Notes under the pieces: model-generated | The model's input: the letters and a program-made list of their open reading frames with translations, nothing else | Told to the model about the DNA's origin: nothing | Database searches by the model: none | Program-made: the position numbers and the translations under genes | Assembly (NCBI GenBank): GCA_043820045.1 | Contig: JBDREF010000084.1 | Coordinates: forward strand, 1-8,343 | Length of the DNA stretch: 8,343 bases | Reading direction: 5' to 3' | Source of the DNA: JBDREF01 sp043820045 | GTDB taxonomy: Bacteria; Planctomycetota; Phycisphaerae; Sedimentisphaerales; Anaerobacaceae | Part shown: in pieces, positions 1-6,015 of the stretch | Position numbering within the stretch: position 1 is the stretch's first letter | Layout of the letters: the number at the start of each line of letters is the position of its first letter

Positions 1-530
1 AAGAAACGGTTTTCCTGTGCTGCCGAAAATTGGGTTTGAAGGAGCAGGAGGCGGAGGATGTGGCCAGTGAGACATTTCTGGCAGCTTACAAGTCAATAGG
101 CCGATACAGGGGCGGGGCCGAGCTGAGCACGTGGCTTTGGAGTATCGCGTATCGCCAGGCGGCCAGTTTCCTGCGCAAGCAGCGAAGGCATTTGCAGAAA
201 GACAAATTTACCGCTGAGACCGCAGAGGGCGCGGAGAAAGATAATAATTCGAAAATCTCTGCGTTCTCAGCGTTCTCTGCGGTTAATCCGTCGGCGGCAG
301 CTCAGAGCAAAGAAACAGGAAAAATCGTTTGGGAAGCAGTAGGGCGGCTGCCGAGGCTTTGGGCTATGGCCGTCATACTGTACTATCGGGAAGAAAAGAG
401 CATTTCCGATATTGCAGAAATCATGTGTGCCAAAGATAATACGGTTAAGACCTATCTGTACAGAGCGCGTGAAAGGCTCAAAGGGACCCTGGCACCAACC
501 TTTGGAGAAGACAGCGATGCCTGCGAATAG
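1..530 (+). CDS. ECF-type sigma-70 family RNA polymerase sigma factor, 5' partial
   Basis: This is an alternative sigma factor that would direct RNA polymerase to a specific promoter set. The reading frame is already open at base 3, so the start lies upstream; perhaps 15-25 residues are missing by comparison with ECF factors. Region 2 is visible in the AEDVASETFLAAYKS segment (DNA near 50-95), followed by ELSTWLWSIAYRQAASFLRK (near 120-180), the core-binding and -10-recognition helices. Region 4 lies at about 325-505, with ISDIAEIMCAKDNTVKTYLY followed by RARERLK, a helix-turn-helix for -35 recognition. The linker between them is about 45 residues and is encoded largely by a palindromic DNA repeat (210-283), giving a low-complexity AETAEGAE / SAFSAFSAV sequence. 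A TTG at 30 could serve as a start but would cut into region 2. The stop overlaps the next gene by 14 bases, suggesting translational coupling to a membrane partner. The family is clear; the regulon cannot be deduced. Confidence 0.93.
   Translation, partial: ETVFLCCRKLGLKEQEAEDVASETFLAAYKSIGRYRGGAELSTWLWSIAYRQAASFLRKQRRHLQKDKFTAETAEGAEKDNNSKISAFSAFSAVNPSAAAQSKETGKIVWEAVGRLPRLWAMAVILYYREEKSISDIAEIMCAKDNTVKTYLYRARERLKGTLAPTFGEDSDACE
210..283. repeat. Imperfect palindrome of 9-nt CGC-GAG units inside the sigma gene
   Basis: Arms 210-237 and 256-283 pair over 28 positions with three mismatches (215/278, 220/273, 224/269) and a few G-T pairs, leaving an 18-base loop. Each arm is three tandem 9-base units of the form (C/A/G)CGCNGAGN: CCGCTGAGA, CCGCAGAGG and GCGCGGAGA on the left, and the matching series in reverse complement on the right. 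The length keeps the frame open, so the element is translated as part of the linker between sigma regions 2 and 4. It resembles dispersed extragenic palindromes with ACCGCAGAGAACGCAGAGA-like arms that I recall from many environmental bacterial genomes, including planctomycetes; that link is from memory and cannot be tested here. Confidence 0.85.
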
Positions 531-951
531 ACTGAACGAAGAGGCCTTCGACGAGATGTTAGGCCGGGCTCTGCGCTCGTTTTCGGAGCCGGTGCCGGGC
601 AATTTCACCGAAAAGACGCTGATGCGCCTCAGAGAATCCGATCAGCACCGGATTCTGGCCCGGGTAGTCTTGCAGGAGAGGCTCGCTCTGGCCGGATGTA
701 TTGTCCTGGCTGCCGCACTATGCACCTCGGTAGTGTTATTCCCGGACGTCATCTTGGAGGCTTTCGAGGTTTTTACCGGACGTGTGACGATGCGCGGACG
801 TCTCTTTGTTGAAACGGTTCCGCAGGCCATAGAGACTGTATGCGGGCAGTGGCAGCTTTACGTGGTCCTGACAGGCGTTCTCGGCTTTGCCATCTACAGC
901 CTTGCCGGCCTGCTGCTGGGCGAGAAGGTTCAAGATGGCTTAAGGGTCTGA
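517..951 (+). CDS. Small two-helix membrane protein, possible anti-sigma factor
   Basis: The protein has 144 residues. ATG 517 is chosen because GGAG at 504-507 sits nine bases upstream and the N-terminus then reads MPANRLNEEAFDEMLGRALR. The frame stays open upstream to 412, but that stretch overlaps the sigma gene and looks like shadow coding. The cytoplasmic N-terminal part (about 1-50) is charged and helical, with a PVPGNFTEKTLMRL segment of the kind I associate with short proteins downstream of planctomycete ECF genes. Two hydrophobic segments follow, at about 56-80 and 113-135, so both ends are probably cytoplasmic. There is no HxxxCxxC zinc motif of the classical ZAS anti-sigma fold and no recognisable enzymatic motif. 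Its 14-base overlap with the sigma gene is the main argument for a role in sequestering that sigma factor at the membrane. The coding call is firm; the anti-sigma function is inference. Confidence 0.82.
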   Translation: MPANRLNEEAFDEMLGRALRSFSEPVPGNFTEKTLMRLRESDQHRILARVVLQERLALAGCIVLAAALCTSVVLFPDVILEAFEVFTGRVTMRGRLFVETVPQAIETVCGQWQLYVVLTGVLGFAIYSLAGLLLGEKVQDGLRV

Positions 952-1291
952 TGAACCCGGTCAATTTATGCCCCAGGTATCCCGGCGTGCCGGGACCTGC
1001 CGGATGAAAAGCCGCCCCAGTTACTCCTGGGAATTGGCTCTGAGTCAGCCCGTATCCCTCAAGTTTCCTAATTTTGAAGAAAAATGCGCCTAAACCGCCC
1101 CATTTCCGGACAAATTCCCCCATTTTTGCTTGACGTGAGGGTGGTTAATTTGATACAAATATAGTTGATGACGCTCAGAAATGTTTTATCTTCCGGGCGG
1201 TGGAGCTTCTACGGCCAGGCCCTGAGAGAGGTTTCCCCGCAGTACAGAGCAATAGAGGGCACATAAGACCATCGAAGTTGTGTGGCTTCGG
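952..1291. other. Gene-free intergenic region with small hairpins
   Basis: No convincing open reading frame is present on either strand. Two hairpins follow the membrane-protein gene: 974-999 (CAGGT and CCCGG arms pairing with CCGGG and ACCTG around a CGTG loop, with a two-base bulge) and 1016-1031 (CCCAG/CTGGG). Neither is followed by a T run, so they are not clear intrinsic terminators, though one might act as an RNA 3' end. An AT-rich stretch with two CCCCATTT copies (about 1098 and 1117) leads into a candidate promoter at 1130-1159. A further hairpin at 1270-1294 (CATCGAAG pairing with CTTCG-G-ATG) begins the structured leader described separately. Confidence 0.5.
1130..1159 (+). promoter_or_regulatory. 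Candidate sigma-70 promoter (TTGACG, extended -10 TGaTACAAA)
   Basis: TTGACG (1130-1135) matches five of six consensus -35 bases. Eighteen bases later TACAAA (1154-1159) matches four of six -10 bases and is preceded by TG at 1151-1152 as an extended -10. It would give a leader of roughly 290 bases before the secreted-protein gene, including the long stem at 1292-1413. This is pattern matching only, and spacing and consensus in this lineage are not known to me. Confidence 0.33.
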
Positions 1292-1413
1292 ATGATAAAT
1301 CCTTACCCTGCAAGTCGAAAGTCAATCGTTTGAGGAAACGAGGCGGTTTCAAATCACTGATACCATGTCCTGGGCAGATATGGGTGAATATGCACTAAGG
1401 TAAGGGTTATCAT
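1270..1413 (+). ncRNA. Unassigned structured leader RNA (or small inverted-repeat element)
   Basis: Bases 1292-1307 pair with 1399-1413 over 15 pairs, with one bulged A (1299) and one G-U (1300/1406), enclosing 91 bases. TGCA at 1309-1312 can extend the stem with TGCA at 1391-1394. Inside are CGTTT-GAGG-AAACG (1327-1340) and a competing GAAAC/GTTTC pairing (1335-1339 with 1346-1350). A preceding hairpin, 1270-1294, shares bases 1292-1294 with the long stem, so the two compete at their edge. The stem ends 46 bases before the ATG of the secreted-protein gene. I compared it by eye with c-di-GMP, cobalamin, TPP, SAM, glycine, THF and ydaO riboswitch cores and with RNase P, tmRNA and SRP RNA, and found no match. 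A MITE-like element with terminal inverted repeats is an alternative; no target duplication is evident. Confidence 0.45.
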
Positions 1414-1447
1414 AGGTCTTTCCTTGTTTTTTTACAATTTTTCATGT

Positions 1448-1453
1448 AGGAGG
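1448..1453 (+). promoter_or_regulatory. Strong ribosome binding site for the secreted protein
   Basis: AGGAGG at 1448-1453 lies six bases before ATG 1460. It fixes that start over the TTG at 1424 in the same frame, which would place twelve extra residues in front of a well-formed signal peptide. Confidence 0.9.
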
Positions 1454-1459
1454 TTTGTT

Positions 1460-4400
1460 ATGTTGAGAAAGGTTATTTGTCTGGTTTCTTTCGTCTTGAT
1501 GCTGTCTCTGGCCGGCAACGCTTCGGCTGCGCTGCCCGCCGGATGGGCGGACCAGGACATAGGAACCACAGGCGGCAGTGCCAATGAAGCCGGCGGCACC
1601 TGGACCGTCAGCGGCGACGGGGTTGACATTTGGGGCACCTCGGATGGGTTCCACTACGCATACGTGCCGCTTGCCGGCGACGGCCAGATAGTCGCTCGCG
1701 TAGTCAGCAACGGCACCGGCTCGAACAATTGGGCCAAGGGCGGCGTGATGATTCGCGAAACGCTCGATCCCGGTTCCAAACATGCGATGATTGTTGTCAC
1801 CGGAAGCGATGGAAGCGGTATGGGTTTCCAGTGGCGTCCGACCACGGGAAGCTCATCGTCGTCGGTCCACGACCAGGCACCAGCCGTGGCGCCTCCACAC
1901 TGGGTTAAGATAGTGCGCGAGGGCAACGACTTCTCCGGTTTCCGTTCGCTGGACGGCCTGACCTGGACGCAGCAGGGCACCACGACGACTATCGACATGG
2001 TGCCTGATGTTTACATCGGGCTGTGCGTGACCTCACATGCAAGCGGTGAAGTGCGCACTTTTACGTTTGACAACGTAAGCACTGAACTGCCGAAGGTCGC
2101 CCTCAGTCCCACCCCGAAGGACGGTGCATTGTATCCGGAGACATGGGTGAGCCTTTCCTGGGCGCCCGGGTCAACGGCGGCAACACATGATGTCTATTTC
2201 GGGGAGAGCTTCGCCGACGTAAACGACGGCACCGGGGATACGTTCCGAGGTAACCAGCCATCGACGTTCTACGTTGTCGGTTTCCCCGGATTCCCTTATC
2301 CGGACGGTCTGGTTCCGGGAACGACTTATTACTGGCGGATTGATGAGGTCGAAGCCGACGGCGTTACGGTACACAAAGGCAAGGTCTGGAGCTTTTTCAT
2401 TCCACCGAAAAAAGCCTACGATCCCAGTCCTCCGGATGGTGCGGCCTTTATTGTGGTCGACACAGTTCTTACGTGGCAGCCGGGCTTCGGTACGAAGCTG
2501 CACACAGTCTATTTCGGAGATGATTTGGACACCGTTGCCAATGCTGCCGGCGGCATCCCCCAAGCACTCGCACAGTACAATCCGGGGACTCTTGAATTCA
2601 ACAAGACGTATTATTGGCGAGTCGATGAGTTTGACGCCGTAACAACTAACAAGGGCGACGCCTGGAGCTTTACTACTACTCTGCCTGGTTTAGGTTCAGC
2701 TGTTATGGACCGCTGGGAGAATATCACAGGTACCAATCTCGATGCACTGAAGAACAGTCCGAAGTATCCGAACGGTCCTGATGTGACAGAGACGGTTGAT
2801 CAGTTCCTGTGGGACGGACCGGACATCAGCGACTACGGAGCCCGGATCGAGGGTTGGCTCTACGTACCGGCTACGGGCGAGTTCACGTTCTGGCTGGCAA
2901 CCGACGACCAGGGCGAATTGTGGTTGAGCACCGATGACGATTCGAGCAACATAGAGCTAATTGCCAACGTCCCCGGTTGGACGAATCTTAACGAGTGGAC
3001 CAAGTACGCCTCGCAGAAGTCGCAGCCTATAATGCTGACCGGCGGCGAGAAGTACTACATCATGGCGCTGTGGAAAGAAGGCGGCGGCGGCGATCACTGC
3101 CACGTGGCCTGGGAAGGTCCCGGTATCGCAGCCCGAACGACTATCCCGGGGACTAATTTAGCGCCGTTCGAGCCTATGAGCGCCTACGGTGCAAAGCCCA
3201 GTAACCGGGCTACTGGCGTAACACAGACGCCGATTCTACAATGGAAACCGGGTCTGCAGGCGGCCTCGCACGAGGTCTATTTAGGCACCGATGAAGATGC
3301 CGTGGGAAATGCCACCAAGTCCTCGCCCGAATACAAGGGCAGCAAAGCGCTTGGCGATGAGAGCTACGACCCCGGCAAATTAGCATGGGAAACCACGTAC
3401 TACTGGCGCGTTGACGAGATCAATACCGGCAATCCGGCCAGTCCGTGGGTAGGTAGCGTCTGGAGCTTTACTACGGCGGACTTCCTCATCGTAGATGACT
3501 TCGAGGACTATACCGACGATGACGCCGCAAATGAAGCCATCTGGCAGAGTTGGATCGATGGCTTTGGCGTTCCCGCGAATGGCTCACAGGTAGGCTATGT
3601 CATGCCCCCGTATGCCGAACAGACGGTTGTCCACAGCGGCAGGCAGTCCATGCCGCTCCTTTACGACAATACGGCCGGTGTGAAACTCTCAGAGGCGGAA
3701 CTGAAGTTGGCTACTGTACGCAACTGGACCGAAGAAGGTGTTGCGAACCTGTCGATTTGGTTCCACGCCCTGCCGGGTTCCACGGGCAGCTTTGTTGAGG
3801 CTCCGGCCGGAACCTATACAATGACGGGCTCCGGAACGGATATCTGGAATAACGGCACTGCCGGCGATTATCACGATGAGTTCCACTTTGCCTACAAGAC
3901 GCTCACCGGCGCCGGCTCCATTGTGGCTAAGGTCGAGAGCGTGCAGAACACCAACGGCTGGGCCAAGGCCGGTGTGATGATTCGTGAGACGCTGGAACCT
4001 GGTTCCAGGCATGCTTTTGGGTGTGTCACTCCCGCTAACGGCGTTGCCTCCCAGGGGCGTATTGACACGAGTGGTGACAGTTTCAACACCGCGCAAGCCG
4101 GGACCACCGCACCTCACTGGGTGAAGCTGGAACGCGATTTGTCCGGAAACTTCACGGTTTCGCATTCGGCCAACGGTACTACCTGGCAGCCGGTTACAGG
4201 CGCAACACCGCAGAATATCCAGATGGGTTCGACCGTTTATGTGGGTTTGGCTGTGACCAGCCACGACGCTGCTCTGACGTGTCAGGCTGTGTTCTCGAAC
4301 GTCACAATTACCGGTACGGTCAGCCCGCAGTGGGCGCATCAGGATATAGGCATAGCCAGCAACGCTGCCGAGCCGCTTTATGTGGCGGTATCCAACAGCG

Positions 4401-4642
4401 CCGGTCAGCCCGCAGTGGTCGTCCATGATGACCCTGCTGCTGCGCAGATCGACGCGTGGACGCAGTGGATTATCCCGCTGTCAGCCTTCGCCGATCAGGG
4501 CATCAACCTGACGAATGTTGACAGGATTGCCATAGGTCTCGGCGCCAGGGGCAACATGACAGCGTCCGGCGGCTCCGGCACGGTGTACTTCGACGACATC
4601 CAGTTAACTCGGCCGGCTCCGGAACCAGAGCCGCAGCCGTAG
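1460..4642 (+). CDS. Large secreted multidomain protein (jelly-roll, fibronectin-like and PA14-like modules)
   Basis: The product has 1060 residues. A Sec signal peptide (MLRK start, hydrophobic core, ASA-A cleavage near 23/24) sends it out of the cytoplasm. Modules in order: DUF1349-like jelly roll (about 25-207; DIWGTSDGFHYAYVPL, then WAKGGVMIRETLDPGSKHA); two fibronectin-III-like units (about 210-317 and 318-412); PA14-like module (about 414-568; GWLYVPATGEFTFWLATDDQ); a third fibronectin-like unit (about 570-673); a module beginning IVDDFEDYTDDDA (676-774) that resumes at 968 and ends YFDDIQLTRP; and, inserted between its halves (about 775-967), a second DUF1349-like jelly roll. The fibronectin-like units share TYYWRxDE...WSF. 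The two jelly rolls share a DNA block (1730-1785 and 3959-4014, roughly 80% identical). The C-terminus is PAPEPEPQP, with no PEP-CTERM, LPXTG, dockerin or type IX sorting signal. These folds commonly bind glycans or cell-surface ligands; no catalytic motif is visible, so adhesion or polysaccharide binding is inference. It appears monocistronic, with its own leader and terminator. Confidence 0.93.
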   Translation: MLRKVICLVSFVLMLSLAGNASAALPAGWADQDIGTTGGSANEAGGTWTVSGDGVDIWGTSDGFHYAYVPLAGDGQIVARVVSNGTGSNNWAKGGVMIRETLDPGSKHAMIVVTGSDGSGMGFQWRPTTGSSSSSVHDQAPAVAPPHWVKIVREGNDFSGFRSLDGLTWTQQGTTTTIDMVPDVYIGLCVTSHASGEVRTFTFDNVSTELPKVALSPTPKDGALYPETWVSLSWAPGSTAATHDVYFGESFADVNDGTGDTFRGNQPSTFYVVGFPGFPYPDGLVPGTTYYWRIDEVEADGVTVHKGKVWSFFIPPKKAYDPSPPDGAAFIVVDTVLTWQPGFGTKLHTVYFGDDLDTVANAAGGIPQALAQYNPGTLEFNKTYYWRVDEFDAVTTNKGDAWSFTTTLPGLGSAVMDRWENITGTNLDALKNSPKYPNGPDVTETVDQFLWDGPDISDYGARIEGWLYVPATGEFTFWLATDDQGELWLSTDDDSSNIELIANVPGWTNLNEWTKYASQKSQPIMLTGGEKYYIMALWKEGGGGDHCHVAWEGPGIAARTTIPGTNLAPFEPMSAYGAKPSNRATGVTQTPILQWKPGLQAASHEVYLGTDEDAVGNATKSSPEYKGSKALGDESYDPGKLAWETTYYWRVDEINTGNPASPWVGSVWSFTTADFLIVDDFEDYTDDDAANEAIWQSWIDGFGVPANGSQVGYVMPPYAEQTVVHSGRQSMPLLYDNTAGVKLSEAELKLATVRNWTEEGVANLSIWFHALPGSTGSFVEAPAGTYTMTGSGTDIWNNGTAGDYHDEFHFAYKTLTGAGSIVAKVESVQNTNGWAKAGVMIRETLEPGSRHAFGCVTPANGVASQGRIDTSGDSFNTAQAGTTAPHWVKLERDLSGNFTVSHSANGTTWQPVTGATPQNIQMGSTVYVGLAVTSHDAALTCQAVFSNVTITGTVSPQWAHQDIGIASNAAEPLYVAVSNSAGQPAVVVHDDPAAAQIDAWTQWIIPLSAFADQGINLTNVDRIAIGLGARGNMTASGGSGTVYFDDIQLTRPAPEPEPQP

Positions 4643-4714
4643 GCTGGAGTTTAGGTCCTAATTAGGGCTGTACAGATAGCTCTCAAACGAGAGGGCGATA
4701 GGTTTGTATTACTG

Positions 4715-4753
4715 AAGGGCCTATACCGATTTGATTCGGTATAGGCCCTTTTT
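4715..4753 (+). terminator. Strong intrinsic terminator after the secreted-protein gene
   Basis: A perfect 13-base inverted repeat (GGGCCTATACCGA at 4717-4729 with TCGGTATAGGCCC at 4736-4748, six-base loop) is followed at once by TTTTT (4749-4753). Two flanking A-T pairs extend the stem. The T run is on the + side only, so it terminates rightward transcription, separating the secreted-protein gene from the downstream sigma gene. Confidence 0.96.
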
Positions 4754-4920
4754 CGTTTATTCGGCTTCGAAGAGATGCCGTCCGGACATGGCTGAGGCCG
4801 CAAAGTATGGGCAAGATTCCCGATTTTAACGCCTGTTTTCCATATTTGTTGTCCGCCCGATAATGGCGTTTCAATAGCGGATGGGAAAATTTCCGACGGC
4901 GGTAAACCCGGGGGCTGTTT
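4754..4920. other. Gene-free spacer, possible promoter region for the sigma gene
   Basis: No convincing gene is seen on either strand. GATAAT at 4859-4864 matches five of six -10 bases, but nothing better than a T-rich stretch (4834-4840) stands at -35 distance, so the promoter is only suspected. A 24-codon frame starts at ATG 4881 and ends at TAA 4953-4955, without a clear ribosome binding site; it could be a leader peptide or chance. Confidence 0.35.
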
Positions 4921-5068
4921 TGACCGATACCTCATATGGATTCGTTTGGAGGTAAGTCCGCAAGGGGACGGCCAACGCCGGAGGCAACCGTCCCATAAAA
5001 ACGAGGTAAGGTGAAGACCCAATTTGCCCTTATGACCGGAGCCGAGAGGCTTCTCGGCCGGGCGGGAG
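4921..5068 (+). ncRNA. Structured 5' leader of the sigma-70 gene, class unknown
   Basis: TACCTC at 4928-4933 can pair with GAGGTA at either 4949-4954 or 5003-5008, so two alternative folds exist. Between them GGGACGG (4965-4971) pairs with CCGTCCC (4988-4994), capped by a small GCC/GGC helix (4977-4979 with 4983-4985). TAAGG (5007-5011) can pair with CCTTA (5028-5032), overlapping the second GAGGTA. A perfect seven-pair hairpin, GCCGAGA/TCTCGGC (5041-5058), ends six bases before the likely ribosome binding site. GGCAACC and AAGGTG recall parts of SAM riboswitches, but the rest of that core is missing. This arrangement suits a regulated 5' UTR; the ligand, if any, is unknown. Confidence 0.42.
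5064..5068 (+). promoter_or_regulatory. Ribosome binding site supporting an ATC start
   Basis: GGGAG at 5064-5068 lies six bases before ATC 5075, the ideal distance. No comparable site sits ahead of the GTG at 5138, whose upstream bases are GCTGCTGACA. The site also partly overlaps the in-frame stop TGA at 5069-5071. Confidence 0.55.
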
Positions 5069-5074
5069 TGAGCT

Positions 5075-5893
5075 ATCGCATTTGACGCTACCATAAAAGA
5101 ATATCTCAAAGAAATAGACGAAGCATCGCTGCTGACAGTGGAACAGGAACGCGAACTGGGCAGGTTGATCCTCGAAGAGAACGACCAGTGGGCCAGGGAA
5201 CAATTGGTGCGAAGCAATCTCAGGCTGGTCGTTAGCATAGCAAAGAAATATGCCGACCGGGGCATGAGTCTTGGCGACCTGATCGAAGAGGGCAATATCG
5301 GGCTGATAAGGGCCGTCGATTACTTCGATCCTAACCGCGGCGTTCGTTTCAGCACGTATGCAGCGTGGTGGATAAAACAGGGCATCAAACGCTCGCTGCT
5401 CGAAAACATTCAGCCCGTGCATGTTCCCACATATATGGTTGCCATTATAAATCAATGGCGGCATACCACTTCGGAATTGGAAAGCACACTTGGCAGGACG
5501 CCGGGCGTCGAAGAGATGGCCGATATCATGCAGCTTCCTCTGCGAAAAGCAAAAGTCATACACCGTATCGTCGAGATTCTCAGCGCCACGGGAGAGTCCT
5601 GCAGCACCGACGATGGTGACGAAGATCAAATGCTCGAAACGATCCTGGAGGATCGCAGCGGCGGCAGGCCGGAAGATGCAATGGTTGCCAGAGAAGAGAA
5701 GGCAAAGGCTCTGTTCCTGCTCAACCAGATCGATCCGAGAGAAGCGGAAATCCTGAGGCTGCATTACGGCCTCTGCGGAAAAAAGCCGCTGTCGCTCAAA
5801 GAGATCGGCAAGAAACTGGACCTCACACGAGAGAGAATTCGGCAGATTCGGCGTGATGCGCTCACAAGGCTCTACGAGTGCATGAACGAATAA
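5075..5893 (+). CDS. RNA polymerase sigma-70 factor, RpoD/SigA-like without region 1.1
   Basis: This sigma subunit binds core polymerase and recognises promoters. It has 272 residues if begun at ATC 5075. Region 1.2 reads IKEYLKEIDEASLLTVEQER (7-26). Region 2 has NLRLVVSIAKKY (48-59), DLIEEGNIGLIRAVDYFDP (68-86) and FSTYAAWWIKQGIKR (92-106). Region 3 follows (about 115-172; VHVPTYM, then LGRTPGVEEMADIM), then region 4 (about 205-271), ending in a helix-turn-helix with LTRERIRQIRRDALTRL. Large region 1.1 is absent, as in group 2 factors. The first in-frame ATG/GTG/TTG after the upstream stop (5069-5071) is GTG 5138, which would delete region 1.2. An ATC start with a good ribosome binding site is the simplest reading; a base error in an original ATG or a small frameshift are alternatives. 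It lies after a terminator and behind its own structured leader, so it is probably the first gene of a unit. The family is certain; the start is not. Confidence 0.9.
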   Translation: MAFDATIKEYLKEIDEASLLTVEQERELGRLILEENDQWAREQLVRSNLRLVVSIAKKYADRGMSLGDLIEEGNIGLIRAVDYFDPNRGVRFSTYAAWWIKQGIKRSLLENIQPVHVPTYMVAIINQWRHTTSELESTLGRTPGVEEMADIMQLPLRKAKVIHRIVEILSATGESCSTDDGDEDQMLETILEDRSGGRPEDAMVAREEKAKALFLLNQIDPREAEILRLHYGLCGKKPLSLKEIGKKLDLTRERIRQIRRDALTRLYECMNE

Positions 5894-6002
5894 TGCCGAA
5901 TAACAGGTCAATAAGACTTGCATTTCGTCCGTAATACGCTAAAAATATCCGGCAGGTGGATTGACTGCCTGTGTTTAGGATTGCGGTATTGACGGACAAA
6001 AT

Positions 6003-6007
6003 GGAAG
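6003..6007 (+). promoter_or_regulatory. Ribosome binding site choosing the apt start
   Basis: GGAAG at 6003-6007 lies eight bases before ATG 6016. The alternative starts GTG 5971 and ATG 6001 lack a comparable site, and homologues begin close to the DLRKYIRDIPDWP segment. Confidence 0.6.
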
Positions 6008-6015
6008 ATGCGCAA

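Noticed and set aside
412..516. N-terminal extension of the membrane protein back to 412
   Set aside because: It lies wholly within the sigma region 4 coding sequence; ATG 517 has a suitable GGAG site and a sensible N-terminus.
30..530. TTG 30 as the true start of the first sigma gene
   Set aside because: The frame is open to the window edge and residues before it (ETVFLCCRK) continue sigma region 2 sensibly, so the gene is more likely cut by the window.
974..1031. Intrinsic terminator after the membrane-protein gene
   Set aside because: The two hairpins (974-999, 1016-1031) are not followed by T runs.
3689..4426. 245-residue minus-strand frame opposite the secreted-protein gene
   Set aside because: It is antisense to conserved jelly-roll coding sequence, has no recognisable domain, and fits a shadow frame of GC-rich coding DNA.
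4680..4693. Hairpin CTCTC-AAAC-GAGAG ahead of the main terminator
   Set aside because: It is a five-pair stem without a T run and probably incidental beside the strong terminator at 4715-4753.
4928..5037. SAM riboswitch upstream of the sigma gene
   Set aside because: GGCAACC and AAGGTG are present, but the AGAGAGGTGGAGGGA core, the closing helix and the 3' GAAAGAT segment are missing, and the downstream gene is not a methionine or SAM gene.
4651..5295. 214-residue minus-strand frame covering the sigma leader and the start of the sigma gene
   Set aside because: It runs across the terminator and overlaps conserved sigma region 2 in antisense; composition is low-complexity (Ser/Arg) with no family resemblance.
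5030..5923. 297-residue minus-strand frame opposite the sigma-70 gene
   Set aside because: It is antisense to a complete, strongly conserved sigma factor; no domain is recognised.
5918..5945. Promoter for apt (TTGCAT, 16 bases, TAAAAA)
   Set aside because: Only three of six -35 and four of six -10 bases match; too weak to list as a feature.
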